A stretch of DNA of 38,952 nt from contig NZ_JAUQWH010000082.1 in the NCBI RefSeq assembly GCF_030757795.1, positions 1 through 38,952 of the forward strand, given 5' to 3'. Below, in pieces: positions 1 to 6,381 of this stretch (the stretch's first letter is position 1; each line of letters starts with the position of its first letter). The position numbers and the translations under genes are program-made. Source of the stretch: Actinoplanes oryzae. Lineage in GTDB: Bacteria > Actinomycetota > Actinomycetes > Mycobacteriales > Micromonosporaceae. The notes under the pieces are model-generated. The model had not been told where the DNA came from and made no database searches. It saw only the letters and a list, made by a program, of their open reading frames with translations.

Positions 1-1101
1 ATTCTCCTGTACGCCGGGTTCGTGCAGGTCGGACGGCGATGTGGCCGGCTGCTGGGCGGCGAGGGCCTGGGCGACGTGGCCCTGGGACGGCCAGCGGGGC
101 GGGTCCGCCGGGGGCGCCGCGACGGTCGCCTGCTTCGGGACGTAGAGCGCCTGGGCGGGCGCGGGCTCGGGTTCGTCCGCCTCCCACTGCTCGGTGACGG
201 TCGGGTCGATCTGCTTCGGGACCGGCGGGTGCGGCTCGCCGGGCTGCTCCGCGGGCAGGTCGCGCGGGCCGGGGGCCGCGGGCTGATGGCGTACGGGATG
301 GGTGGGGGGAGTGGTCGCGGGGGTGCGGGCGATCCCCGGGGTCTTGGGCCGCGCGGCCGGGTCCTCGGCGGCCGGGCCGGTGGAGCGCTGCACCCGCCCG
401 CACACGTGGCGGCCGGAGGGGGCGGCACCGGCGAGGCGGGCGACCTGCTGGGCCAGGGGATGGTCGGCGGGGAGGTGCCGGGCGCACAGCTCCTGGGCGC
501 GGGTGAGGTGGGCGGTGGCGTCGGCGGTGCGGCCGCACTCGCGTTCCATGGCGCCGAGGCGGGCCAGCATCTTGATGCCCGGCGCGGAGGCCTCGCCGTG
601 CTGCCGGGTGTGGCGCATCCAGGCGTCGTGCAGGCGGTTGCGGGCGGTCGTGCACTGGCCGGCGGCGTGCTCGGCAGTGGCCAGGTCGGCCTCGGCGGCG
701 AGGACGCGGCCGGAGAGCGGACCGTCGCGTTCGGTCAGCCGGGCGACCAGGTCACGGTAGAGCGGGACGGCCCGGCCGTGACTGCCGACCCGGTGCAGGA
801 CGGCGGCGTGGGTGGCCGCCGCGGCGATGGTGCGCTCGTCCGCCGGGCCGTGCAGGTGTTCCTCGGCGGCATGGGCGAAACCGGCCCACGTCTGTGCCCC
901 GTGGGCGTCGCCGAGGGCGACGAGAATGCGTGCTTGCAGGGCCGCGGCGAGGGCAAGATCCGGCGTGGCACGATGCGGATCGGACTCCGCCGGATCCAGC
1001 GCGCCGGCCAGGACGTCCCGTGCGCCGGTGAGGTCACCTTCGGCGGTGAGCGTCTGCGCCCGGGCGGTGGCTTCGATGAGGGCAGGGGGCACGTGCCCCA
1101 T
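1..1101 (-). CDS. Helical-repeat (TPR-like) protein, 3' end outside the window
   Basis: The minus strand is open from the ATG at 1101 to the window edge (367 codons, no stop), so the C-terminus is missing. An in-frame TGA lies three codons upstream of the ATG, which fixes this as the earliest ATG. Residues about 1-220 are Ala/Leu-rich helical pairs with TPR-like spacing (for example AGDARDVLAGALDP-like turns, HGRAVPLYRDLVARL, RNRLHDAWMRHTRQ, TADATAHLTRAQEL). From about residue 225 the protein becomes Pro/Ala-rich and low complexity, ending in the window with YVPKQATV and QGHVAQALAAQQ. Third positions are almost all G or C, which supports this strand over the plus-strand frame. Such helical scaffolds usually bind proteins; I do not recognise the family and assign no function. 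It is divergent from the next gene, with 114 bases between. Confidence 0.72.
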   Translation of the reverse strand, partial: MGHVPPALIEATARAQTLTAEGDLTGARDVLAGALDPAESDPHRATPDLALAAALQARILVALGDAHGAQTWAGFAHAAEEHLHGPADERTIAAAATHAAVLHRVGSHGRAVPLYRDLVARLTERDGPLSGRVLAAEADLATAEHAAGQCTTARNRLHDAWMRHTRQHGEASAPGIKMLARLGAMERECGRTADATAHLTRAQELCARHLPADHPLAQQVARLAGAAPSGRHVCGRVQRSTGPAAEDPAARPKTPGIARTPATTPPTHPVRHQPAAPGPRDLPAEQPGEPHPPVPKQIDPTVTEQWEADEPEPAPAQALYVPKQATVAAPPADPPRWPSQGHVAQALAAQQPATSPSDLHEPGVQEN

Positions 1102-1215
1102 AGTGCTTGCTCAGCCACGGTCGGTACAAGTCCCGCGCTGCGTCGCACATGATGAGAAGGGGACAGCCGGGTGGCCGAGGTGGGTGCCGGCCGGTCCGCA
1201 CGGTAGAACTCAGGG

Positions 1216-2106
1216 ATGACTTCCGACAGCCTCGCCGCCGTCAAACGCGAGATCCTCGTGCGGCACCTGGAGACCTGGGTACCCACGGCCCTCCACCGGG
1301 GACGCCGGGCCGCCTATGTGCACGGACACGCCGACGCGGCGCCGGAGCTGGCCGAGGCGGCGCTGGGAGTCTTCACCGAGCAGTCCGACCTGGTCCGGGG
1401 CCGCGAGCTCACCATGATCGCCCTCGGTCGCGAGGTGCCACGGCTTCCCGAGCCGCCCTCGGCCGCGGGACTGATCCTGCACGCGATCGGCGGCGGCACG
1501 GAGGAGCGGCTGGGAGTGGCGCTGAAGGCGGGCGGGGCGGTGCGCGTACCCCTGCTGGGTTTTGTGGACGCGAGCGCGACGGTGCCGCCCGCAGCGGCCA
1601 CGATGGCGGCCCTGGCCGGGGGAAAGCCGGCGGAGGCCCTGGTCGTGCTGCCCGCGGGCGCGTCGGCGGCGGACTTCCGCGCGGTGCTGCACGACGCCGG
1701 GTTCCCGCTGGTCGCGGCGGTCGAGCTGGCGACGTCCGAGGAGCCCGGACAGACCATGGTGTACGCCACCACGCTCGGCAAGAGCCTCGAATCCTTCAAG
1801 GACCTGCTGTGGGCCGTGGACGAGTTCGCCGGGGTGCGTTACCGCGACCCGGAGGACCCGGAGCGGCACCTGATGGACATCTCGCTCACCCCGCACCCGG
1901 GTCCCCTGCGCCGGGAGCTGCTGCGCCACCTCGAGTCGCACGGGGCGGCGACGGTGACGGAGCTGCGGACGTTCGCGCTGACCGAGACGGTGTACCGGGC
2001 GGCCGACGCCACACGGGTGCTGCACGCCCTGATCGACGCCGGGGCCGTGACACGGGAGCCGGCACACGGGCGGCTCGGGGGCGACGTGGTGATCAGCGCG
2101 GGGTGA
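1216..2106 (+). CDS. Protein resembling three-Cys-motif partner TcmP (tentative)
   Basis: A 296-residue protein with good coding bias, starting at ATG 1216 behind a weak CAGGG. The N-terminus KREILVRHLETWVP followed by AAYVHGHAD resembles the opening of TcmP-like proteins, which carry a K-x2-IL-x2-YL helix and then a Rossmann-type strand with a DxFAGxG loop. Here the glycine loop is absent (HGHADAAPE), so a nucleotide- or SAM-binding role is doubtful. The middle is an alternating alpha/beta fold (ALVVLPAGASAADF, LVAAVELA). Residues about 230-290 look like a winged helix (LRRELLRHLES, VTELRTFALTETVYRAADATRVLHALIDAGAV). TcmP proteins are usually next to a three-Cys-motif protein; none is here. 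It may simply be an uncharacterised actinobacterial family. The gene is convergent with the DUF4236 gene. Confidence 0.6.
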   Translation: MTSDSLAAVKREILVRHLETWVPTALHRGRRAAYVHGHADAAPELAEAALGVFTEQSDLVRGRELTMIALGREVPRLPEPPSAAGLILHAIGGGTEERLGVALKAGGAVRVPLLGFVDASATVPPAAATMAALAGGKPAEALVVLPAGASAADFRAVLHDAGFPLVAAVELATSEEPGQTMVYATTLGKSLESFKDLLWAVDEFAGVRYRDPEDPERHLMDISLTPHPGPLRRELLRHLESHGAATVTELRTFALTETVYRAADATRVLHALIDAGAVTREPAHGRLGGDVVISAG

Positions 2107-2164
2107 CCGCCGCCCTGGTCCCGGCCTCTCCGGGGGCTGCCTGTGGTTCTGCTGCCGGCAGGCC

Positions 2165-2203
2165 GACGGCTCCGGGGCGGGGGAGGGTGCCGCCGGAGCC
2201 GTC
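2165..2203. terminator. GC-rich hairpin between convergent genes
   Basis: An 11-bp perfect inverted repeat (GACGGCTCCGG at 2165-2175, CCGGAGCCGTC at 2193-2203) lies between two genes that end toward each other (stops at 2106 and 2223). There is no T-run; it is plausible as a shared bidirectional terminator. Confidence 0.5.
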
Positions 2204-2222
2204 GTGGTCGTGCCGGTGCCGG

Positions 2223-2408
2223 TCAGGAGCGGGACGAGGACTTGTCCTGCTTCCACGACAGCGGGCCGGGGAGATCGACGCGGTGGGCCTTGGCCTTGGA
2301 GTTCCAGGACCAGCGACCGATCTTGATCGTCCAGGAGGAGAGGCCGTTCTGCGTGAAGTTCAGGATCAGCGGACCGAACTTCTTACGGCTACGGAACATG
2401 ATGGCCAT
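2223..2408 (-). CDS. DUF4236 family small protein
   Basis: A 61-residue basic protein beginning MAIMFRSRKKFGPL. The pattern fits DUF4236: an FR-x-RKxFGPL start, a SKxGLS-type segment (here TQNGLSSW), then a strand motif IKIGRWSWNS and a PGPLSW end. The family is short, beta-rich, sometimes fused to other domains, and has no known function. The ATG at 2408 has GGAAGGA about eight bases upstream; a second in-frame ATG at codon 4 is possible. No signal peptide or membrane segment is visible. It stands alone between the TcmP-like gene and a repeat-rich spacer. Confidence 0.75.
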   Translation of the reverse strand: MAIMFRSRKKFGPLILNFTQNGLSSWTIKIGRWSWNSKAKAHRVDLPGPLSWKQDKSSSRS

Positions 2409-2490
2409 CGGGGGATCCTTCCGGGAATCGCCAGTTGTCCTCGCAATTCCCGGTGTCCGATTTTCTGAAACGCGTTCGGACGCGGGCGCG

Positions 2491-2575
2491 CGCCCTGCCT
2501 TGTCCTCCGGCTCGCGCTCGCGCCCTGCCTTGCCCTCCGGCTCGCGCTCGCGCCGTGCCCTCCGGCTCGCGCTCT
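2491..2575. repeat. 30-bp tandem repeat, 2.8 copies
   Basis: Unit 1 (2491-2520) and unit 2 (2521-2550) are identical except for one base; unit 3 (2551-2575) has lost five bases. Each unit reads CGCCCTGCCTTGYCCTCCGG then CTCGCGCTCG. It sits in the 340-base spacer between the DUF4236 and Rrf2 genes. Confidence 0.85.
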
Positions 2576-2610
2576 CGGCGCGCCGTGACTCGCGCCCTCG
2601 GCCCGCGCTC

Positions 2611-2684
2611 GCGCTTTCGATGCGCGCTCACGCCTTGTTGCTTGCTCGCGCTTTTGATCCGCGCTGGCGCTTTCGATCCGCGCT
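2611..2684. repeat. Three copies of an 18-bp GCGCTTTCGATCCGCGCT-type element
   Basis: Copies lie at 2611-2628, 2648-2665 and 2667-2684, differing by one or two bases (GCGCTTTCGATGCGCGCT, GCGCTTTTGATCCGCGCT, GCGCTTTCGATCCGCGCT). Together with the adjacent 30-bp repeats they fill most of the spacer; no gene is supported there. Confidence 0.75.
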
Positions 2685-2747
2685 GCTGACCCCGGGCCGG
2701 CGCCATGCTTCGCCCGGCCGCTCGCGATCGTGGCGCCGGGCGGGCGG

Positions 2748-3206
2748 TCAGCGGGGCTGCCAGGCGTCCGGGCGGGTCGTGAGCTTGCGGACGTGCGCCG
2801 GCATGCGCCCGCTGAGCAGCTCGGCGAGGCTGACCTCGTCGACGACCTCACGCACGGCGGAGCGGACGGCGACCCACAGGTTGGGCAGGTTCTCGGCCGC
2901 GCCGGTGTAGCGGGTCTCCTCCGGGCGCAGGCCGCGGACCCCGGCGAGGGGGCCGTCGACGGCGCGCAGGATCTGGCCGATCGTCACGTCGCGGGGTGGC
3001 TGTGACAATGTGTAGCCACCCTCGGCGCCCCGCTGGGCGCGCACGACGCCGGCGCGGCGCAGATCGGCCAGGACCGCCTCGAGGAACTTCCGGGGCATGT
3101 CCTGGTCCTGGGCGATGGCCTGGGCGGACATCAGGGCCGGGTAGGCGTGGGCCAGGCTCAGCGCCGCCCGCACTGCGTAGTCGCCACGCGCGGAGATCTG
3201 CACCAC
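2748..3206 (-). CDS. Rrf2 family transcriptional regulator without cluster cysteines
   Basis: A 152-residue protein with the Rrf2 layout: an N-terminal winged helix starting VQISARGDYAVRAALSLA, the recognition region MPRKFLEAVLADLRRAGVVRAQRG, the wing GGYTL, and a long dimerisation helix. Iron-sulfur members such as IscR and NsrR carry three cysteines between the wing and the last helix; none is present here, so it probably does not sense through an Fe-S cluster. Two tandem GTG codons (3206 and 3203) are possible starts; neither has a strong ribosome site. No obvious target gene is adjacent; autoregulation is common in the family but is inference here. Confidence 0.88.
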   Translation of the reverse strand: MVQISARGDYAVRAALSLAHAYPALMSAQAIAQDQDMPRKFLEAVLADLRRAGVVRAQRGAEGGYTLSQPPRDVTIGQILRAVDGPLAGVRGLRPEETRYTGAAENLPNLWVAVRSAVREVVDEVSLAELLSGRMPAHVRKLTTRPDAWQPR

Positions 3207-3339
3207 CCCATTCTGCCCCGTCCATGCTCGTCCGCCTCGCGCACCCCGGGAAAGATGGGAATTCGGGCATCACACAGAGTGAATGACTGTCACCCTTGCG
3301 TGGCTGCCGGGCCGGCCGGGCCGCGCGGCGCCGGGCTGA

Positions 3340-4302
3340 TCACTCCCGGGACAGGCGCTGCGTGGGGATGCGGGTGCCCAGCTCGGGCGCGTGTCCGTCG
3401 GCGGGACCGGACGGTCCGGCCGCGGGGCTCACCGGGGCGGGCGGCATGCCCGCCGCGGCCGCTGCCCGGAAGGCGCCGGGGCTCGCGCCGACCTCCCGGT
3501 GGAAGAACCGGCCGAAGTTCGTCGGCTCCCCGAAGCCCAGCCGCCGCCCGATTTCCGCGACCGACAGGTCGGTGCACGCGAGCAGCCGCCGCGCCTCGAG
3601 CGCGACCCGATCGTCGACGACCTGCTTCGCCGTACGCCCGGTGACCGCCAGGCTCGCCCGCGTGAGCGTCCGCACCGAGCAGCCGATCCGCGCCGCGTAG
3701 TCCTCGACCCGGCGGCTCTGCTGGTGGCCGTCCTCGAGGTCGCGCCGGAACTGGGCGAACGTGCGCCCCTCCGACGTCGACACGGCCGCGGGCCCGTCCG
3801 CCGAGGTCAGCAACGCGATCCGGAGCAGCAGCACGGCGAGCTGGTGCCGCAGGAGGCCGGCCGCGACCGGGCCCGAGGTGTGCCGGGAGCAGTCGACGCC
3901 GAGCTGCGCGACCTCGGTGATGACCGCGTCCTCGTCCTCGCCGGCCAGCTGCCAGCGGGCGGGACCCGGCAGGTCGTCGACGGCGATGCCCGCCACCTCG
4001 GCCGACGACAGCAGGCCCGGGTCCCAGGTGACGAGCGACGCGTCGAGGCCCGGGTCGGCGCCGAAGCGGACGGCCTGGCCCGGGCGCACCCAGAGCAGCG
4101 TGCCCGGGCGGCAGGTGTGGTGGGCGAAGTCGACCTCGACGCTGCCCCGGCCGGCGGTGGTCAGCGCGAGGAGGTGATAGGGCAGGCGCCGGGGTTGCGG
4201 CGGCCCGGCGGCCAGGTCCGTCGAGGACAGCGTGCAGGTGCCGACGCCCGCCCACTGGGGGGCGGGTGCGGGCCTGCTGAGGCGCTGCGCTGTGGTGACC
4301 AT
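3340..4302 (-). CDS. AraC family transcriptional regulator
   Basis: A 320-residue protein from the ATG at 4302 (MVTTAQRL). The first ~150 residues form an AraC-type ligand-binding cupin (RPGTLLWVRPGQAVRFG, LVTWDPGLL); the last ~100 residues carry two helix-turn-helix units, seen as VEDYAARIGCSVRTLTRA and LSVAEIGRRLGFGEPTNFGRFFHREVGASPGAFR. The final stretch after the FFxREVGxSPGAFR signature is a Pro/Ala-rich tail. A longer frame reaches 4461, but that would start inside the ssgB terminator hairpin and its extra residues look non-coding, so 4302 is preferred. The inducer and targets are not visible. It lies downstream of ssgB on the same strand but is separated from it by the terminator. Confidence 0.9.
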   Translation of the reverse strand: MVTTAQRLSRPAPAPQWAGVGTCTLSSTDLAAGPPQPRRLPYHLLALTTAGRGSVEVDFAHHTCRPGTLLWVRPGQAVRFGADPGLDASLVTWDPGLLSSAEVAGIAVDDLPGPARWQLAGEDEDAVITEVAQLGVDCSRHTSGPVAAGLLRHQLAVLLLRIALLTSADGPAAVSTSEGRTFAQFRRDLEDGHQQSRRVEDYAARIGCSVRTLTRASLAVTGRTAKQVVDDRVALEARRLLACTDLSVAEIGRRLGFGEPTNFGRFFHREVGASPGAFRAAAAAGMPPAPVSPAAGPSGPADGHAPELGTRIPTQRLSRE

Positions 4303-4425
4303 CGAGGCGACGGTATCGGGCCTTGACCTGGGATGCACGCCCGGATCTCCAGGTCGGCGGAGTTCCGACAGACAATCCGGATAGCAGCGCATTCCGGAGG
4401 ACAAAAACGACTTCTCTTTCGTACG

Positions 4426-4470
4426 TAAAAAGAGCGACCCGCGTGGACCGGCAGTATCCACGCGGGTCGC
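4426..4470 (-). terminator. Intrinsic terminator of ssgB
   Basis: A 14-bp perfect inverted repeat (4434-4447 and 4457-4470, nine-base loop) is followed on the minus strand by TCTTTTTAC. This is a textbook rho-independent terminator, rare in such GC-rich DNA. It ends transcription from ssgB, leaving about 125 bases of 3' leader after the ssgB stop. Confidence 0.92.
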
Positions 4471-4595
4471 CCCGTAAATCCCTTTGTCCCGGCTCCGATC
4501 GGCGGGCGCCGGCCGGACCCGATCGACGGGGGTTATTCAGGCTTTCCCGGGCCGGCAACCGGTCCGGGGGTCGCGCCGAACAATCCTCGTTACGG

Positions 4596-5027
4596 TCAGC
4601 GACCGGCGAGCAGCCGGTTGACCGCAGCGTCCACGTCCAGATGATCGGACTCCCGGCCCCGCGGCACCACCACATAGGTGCGCCGGAGGAACCGGACGAG
4701 GACACTGCGCGGCACTTCGAACAGGGCGTTGCCGTCAGGAGACGACAGCGCCAGGGCCACGAAGTCGCCCCGCGGCGTGGTCCACGGCCACACCCGGACG
4801 TCTCCGATGCCCGCCGGCTCATCGAGCCCGGTCACGAGCAGTTCCCGCGCGAAGGACCAGCTCACGGCTTCCCCACCGGCTGATTCTGCGTGGAACAAAA
4901 CGTGGACCGCATACGGGTCGGCTGGGTCGTACCGCAGACTGGCACGCACGGGCAGGGCCGTGGCATCAGGCGCTACGAGCCGCAGCGAGGTTTCGACCTC
5001 GACGGTCGTTGGACGAATGGTACTCAT
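4596..5027 (-). CDS. ssgB: SsgB-type sporulation/cell division regulator
   Basis: A 143-residue SsgA-like protein. Conserved family features are LPVRASLRYDPADPYAVHVLFH, the WSFARELLVTGL segment and GIGDVRVWP, then ALSSPDGNALFEVP and FLRRTYVVVPRG. In Streptomyces SsgB recruits FtsZ to sporulation septa and is the most widespread member of the family; ssgB is the member expected in sporulating actinomycetes outside Streptomyces. The ATG at 5027 is preceded by GGGGGGAG at proper spacing. It is divergent from the PGPGW membrane protein and followed by its own terminator, so it is monocistronic. Confidence 0.9.
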   Translation of the reverse strand: MSTIRPTTVEVETSLRLVAPDATALPVRASLRYDPADPYAVHVLFHAESAGGEAVSWSFARELLVTGLDEPAGIGDVRVWPWTTPRGDFVALALSSPDGNALFEVPRSVLVRFLRRTYVVVPRGRESDHLDVDAAVNRLLAGR

Positions 5028-5329
5028 GGACGAACTCCCCCCGGCACCGCTGCGAGGCTGGTGAACCCCGCGTTTCCCATACTCAGGTGATCCTTGTCAT
5101 TACGCTCCGCCATACGCTGATCTCACCCAGTAGTGGGAAGACGGATCCGATTTGGCCTCAGGGGAAGCCGTGAAACGGTATCTTGCCGCGCTTTGCCCAA
5201 GTACTCGGTTCCGCCCGGCGTCGGGTGGTTCAGCAGTTGACTCACTCCGGTAACGTCCATTTCCCCCGGGTAGTGACGGGGGGAAGGAACACTGGGGGAT
5301 GAAATGAGCGGGAACCCGAGATCTTTGCC
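5028..5329. other. Divergent intergenic region of ssgB and the PGPGW gene
   Basis: About 300 bases without a gene. It must hold the promoters of both flanking genes. A TTGACT at 5237-5242 could be a -35 element for the plus strand, but no convincing -10 lies at the right distance. No repeat or RNA gene seen. Confidence 0.5.
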
Positions 5330-5857
5330 GTGAAAGTGAACGAGATGTCCCAATCCGACCCCTCGTCCGATTCGTCCGCCACCGCCGCCGGGGCCACCCC
5401 GGCCGCGCACGCAGCCGCCTCACCTGCGGTTTCGTCGGCGCGCAGCGAAACGGAGGCGCACCATCACTCTCCGCACTCGCCGCTGGGCGTCCTCGACCGC
5501 ATCCGCGCCACCCCCGGCGGCCGCCTCGCCCTCAAGATCGGCGTAGGCGTCCTCGGCACGATCGTCGTCGTCGCGGGCATCATCATGATCCCGTTCCCCG
5601 GCCCCGGCTGGGCCGTGGTGATCCTCGGCCTCGCCATCTGGTCCGTCGAGTTCGCCTGGGCCAAGCGCCTCCTGCACTTCACCCGCAAACACGTCAACGC
5701 CTGGACCCAATGGGTCCTGAAGCAGTCCCTCGCCATGCGCGCCCTGATCGGCCTCGTCGGCTTCCTCTTCATCAGCGCGGTGGTGTGGGCCTCGGTCTAC
5801 CTGTCCCTCGGCATCAACCTCTACACCGTGATCATGGACTTCCTGACCGGTAAGTAG
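5330..5857 (+). CDS. TIGR02611/PGPGW family membrane protein
   Basis: A protein of about 170 residues. A Ser/Ala-rich N-terminal tail of ~55 residues with a His patch (EAHHHSPHSP) is followed by two hydrophobic segments around the signature IMIPFPGPGWAVVILGLAIW, which defines the PGPGW transmembrane family, and a third segment ALIGLVGFLFISAVVWASVYLSL. The function is unknown; in related actinomycetes the gene neighbours ssgB and a tRNA-Val, as here. The start is uncertain: GTG 5330, GTG 5336 or ATG 5345 are in frame and none has a strong ribosome site. It is inserted in the membrane with the short basic loop (AWAKRLLHFTRKH) probably cytoplasmic. Confidence 0.85.
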   Translation: MKVNEMSQSDPSSDSSATAAGATPAAHAAASPAVSSARSETEAHHHSPHSPLGVLDRIRATPGGRLALKIGVGVLGTIVVVAGIIMIPFPGPGWAVVILGLAIWSVEFAWAKRLLHFTRKHVNAWTQWVLKQSLAMRALIGLVGFLFISAVVWASVYLSLGINLYTVIMDFLTGK

Positions 5858-5941
5858 AGCCCCGGCGCGGCGCGGAAGCCGGACTCGCCGACCCTGGTTC
5901 GCGCACCGGGGCGGGCGTCCGGTAGAGTTCCAATCCGTTGA

Positions 5942-6013
5942 GGGCGATTAGCTCAGCGGGAGAGCGCTCCGTTCACACCGGAGAGGTCACTGGTTCGATC
6001 CCAGTATCGCCCA
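5942..6013 (+). tRNA. tRNA-Val (anticodon CAC)
   Basis: Acceptor GGGCGAT (5942-5948) pairs exactly with ATCGCCC (6006-6012); discriminator A at 6013. D-arm GCTCAGCGGGAGAGC, anticodon stem CTCCG/CGGAG with loop TTCACAC giving CAC, and T-arm CTGGTTCGATCCCAG are all present. The CCA end is not encoded. The length is 72 bases with a short variable loop. Confidence 0.97.
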
Positions 6014-6020
6014 CGCGTCA

Positions 6021-6067
6021 GCGGTGGACTGTGCTCACGGAAAGCGTGAGCCGGGCTGCCGCTTTTT
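6021..6067 (+). terminator. Terminator after tRNA-Val
   Basis: A perfect 7-bp stem GCTCACG/CGTGAGC with loop GAAAG (6033-6051) sits inside an outer GCGG/CCGC pairing (6021-6024 with 6059-6062), directly followed by TTTTT (6063-6067). Confidence 0.75.
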
Positions 6068-6381
6068 CATTGCTCGGCCTTCGGCCTTCGCGGGGCGGGG
6101 GCTTCGCCACCCGCGCCCCCGCTGCCGGGCTCCCTCTCGGTGGGTGGTTGCGGGGAAGGTGCACCCCGGCGCCCCGGAACCCCTGCGGCCCGGGACCCCG
6201 GTGGCCCGGTGGCCCGGCGCCCCGGAGCGCTTTGCAGGCTGTGCCCGGTTACCAGTGGCCGCCTGCGTTGAGTCATCGGGCGTGCTCGCCTCCCTGTCGG
6301 TGATGAGGACAGCGCGAAAGTGCGGCACTGTCTACGCTGCACCTGCTCCGGCTGATCCGCCGGAGAAGGCGGGGAGGAAAA
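6068..6381. other. Gene-free spacer
   Basis: About 310 bases between the tRNA terminator and the next gene. It is rich in GGCCCGG runs and has no supported gene; only the last ten bases (GGGGAGG, 6371-6377) can be assigned, as the ribosome site of the following TTG start. Confidence 0.5.

Noticed and set aside
22..1152. Long open frame on the plus strand
   Set aside because: It is the shadow of the minus-strand helical protein, whose third-position GC bias and amphipathic helices are much better; the plus frame is Gly/Arg low complexity.
5938..6303. Plus-strand frame over the tRNA
   Set aside because: Its first part is the translated tRNA-Val (the common ISSAGERS artefact); the rest has no coding bias.
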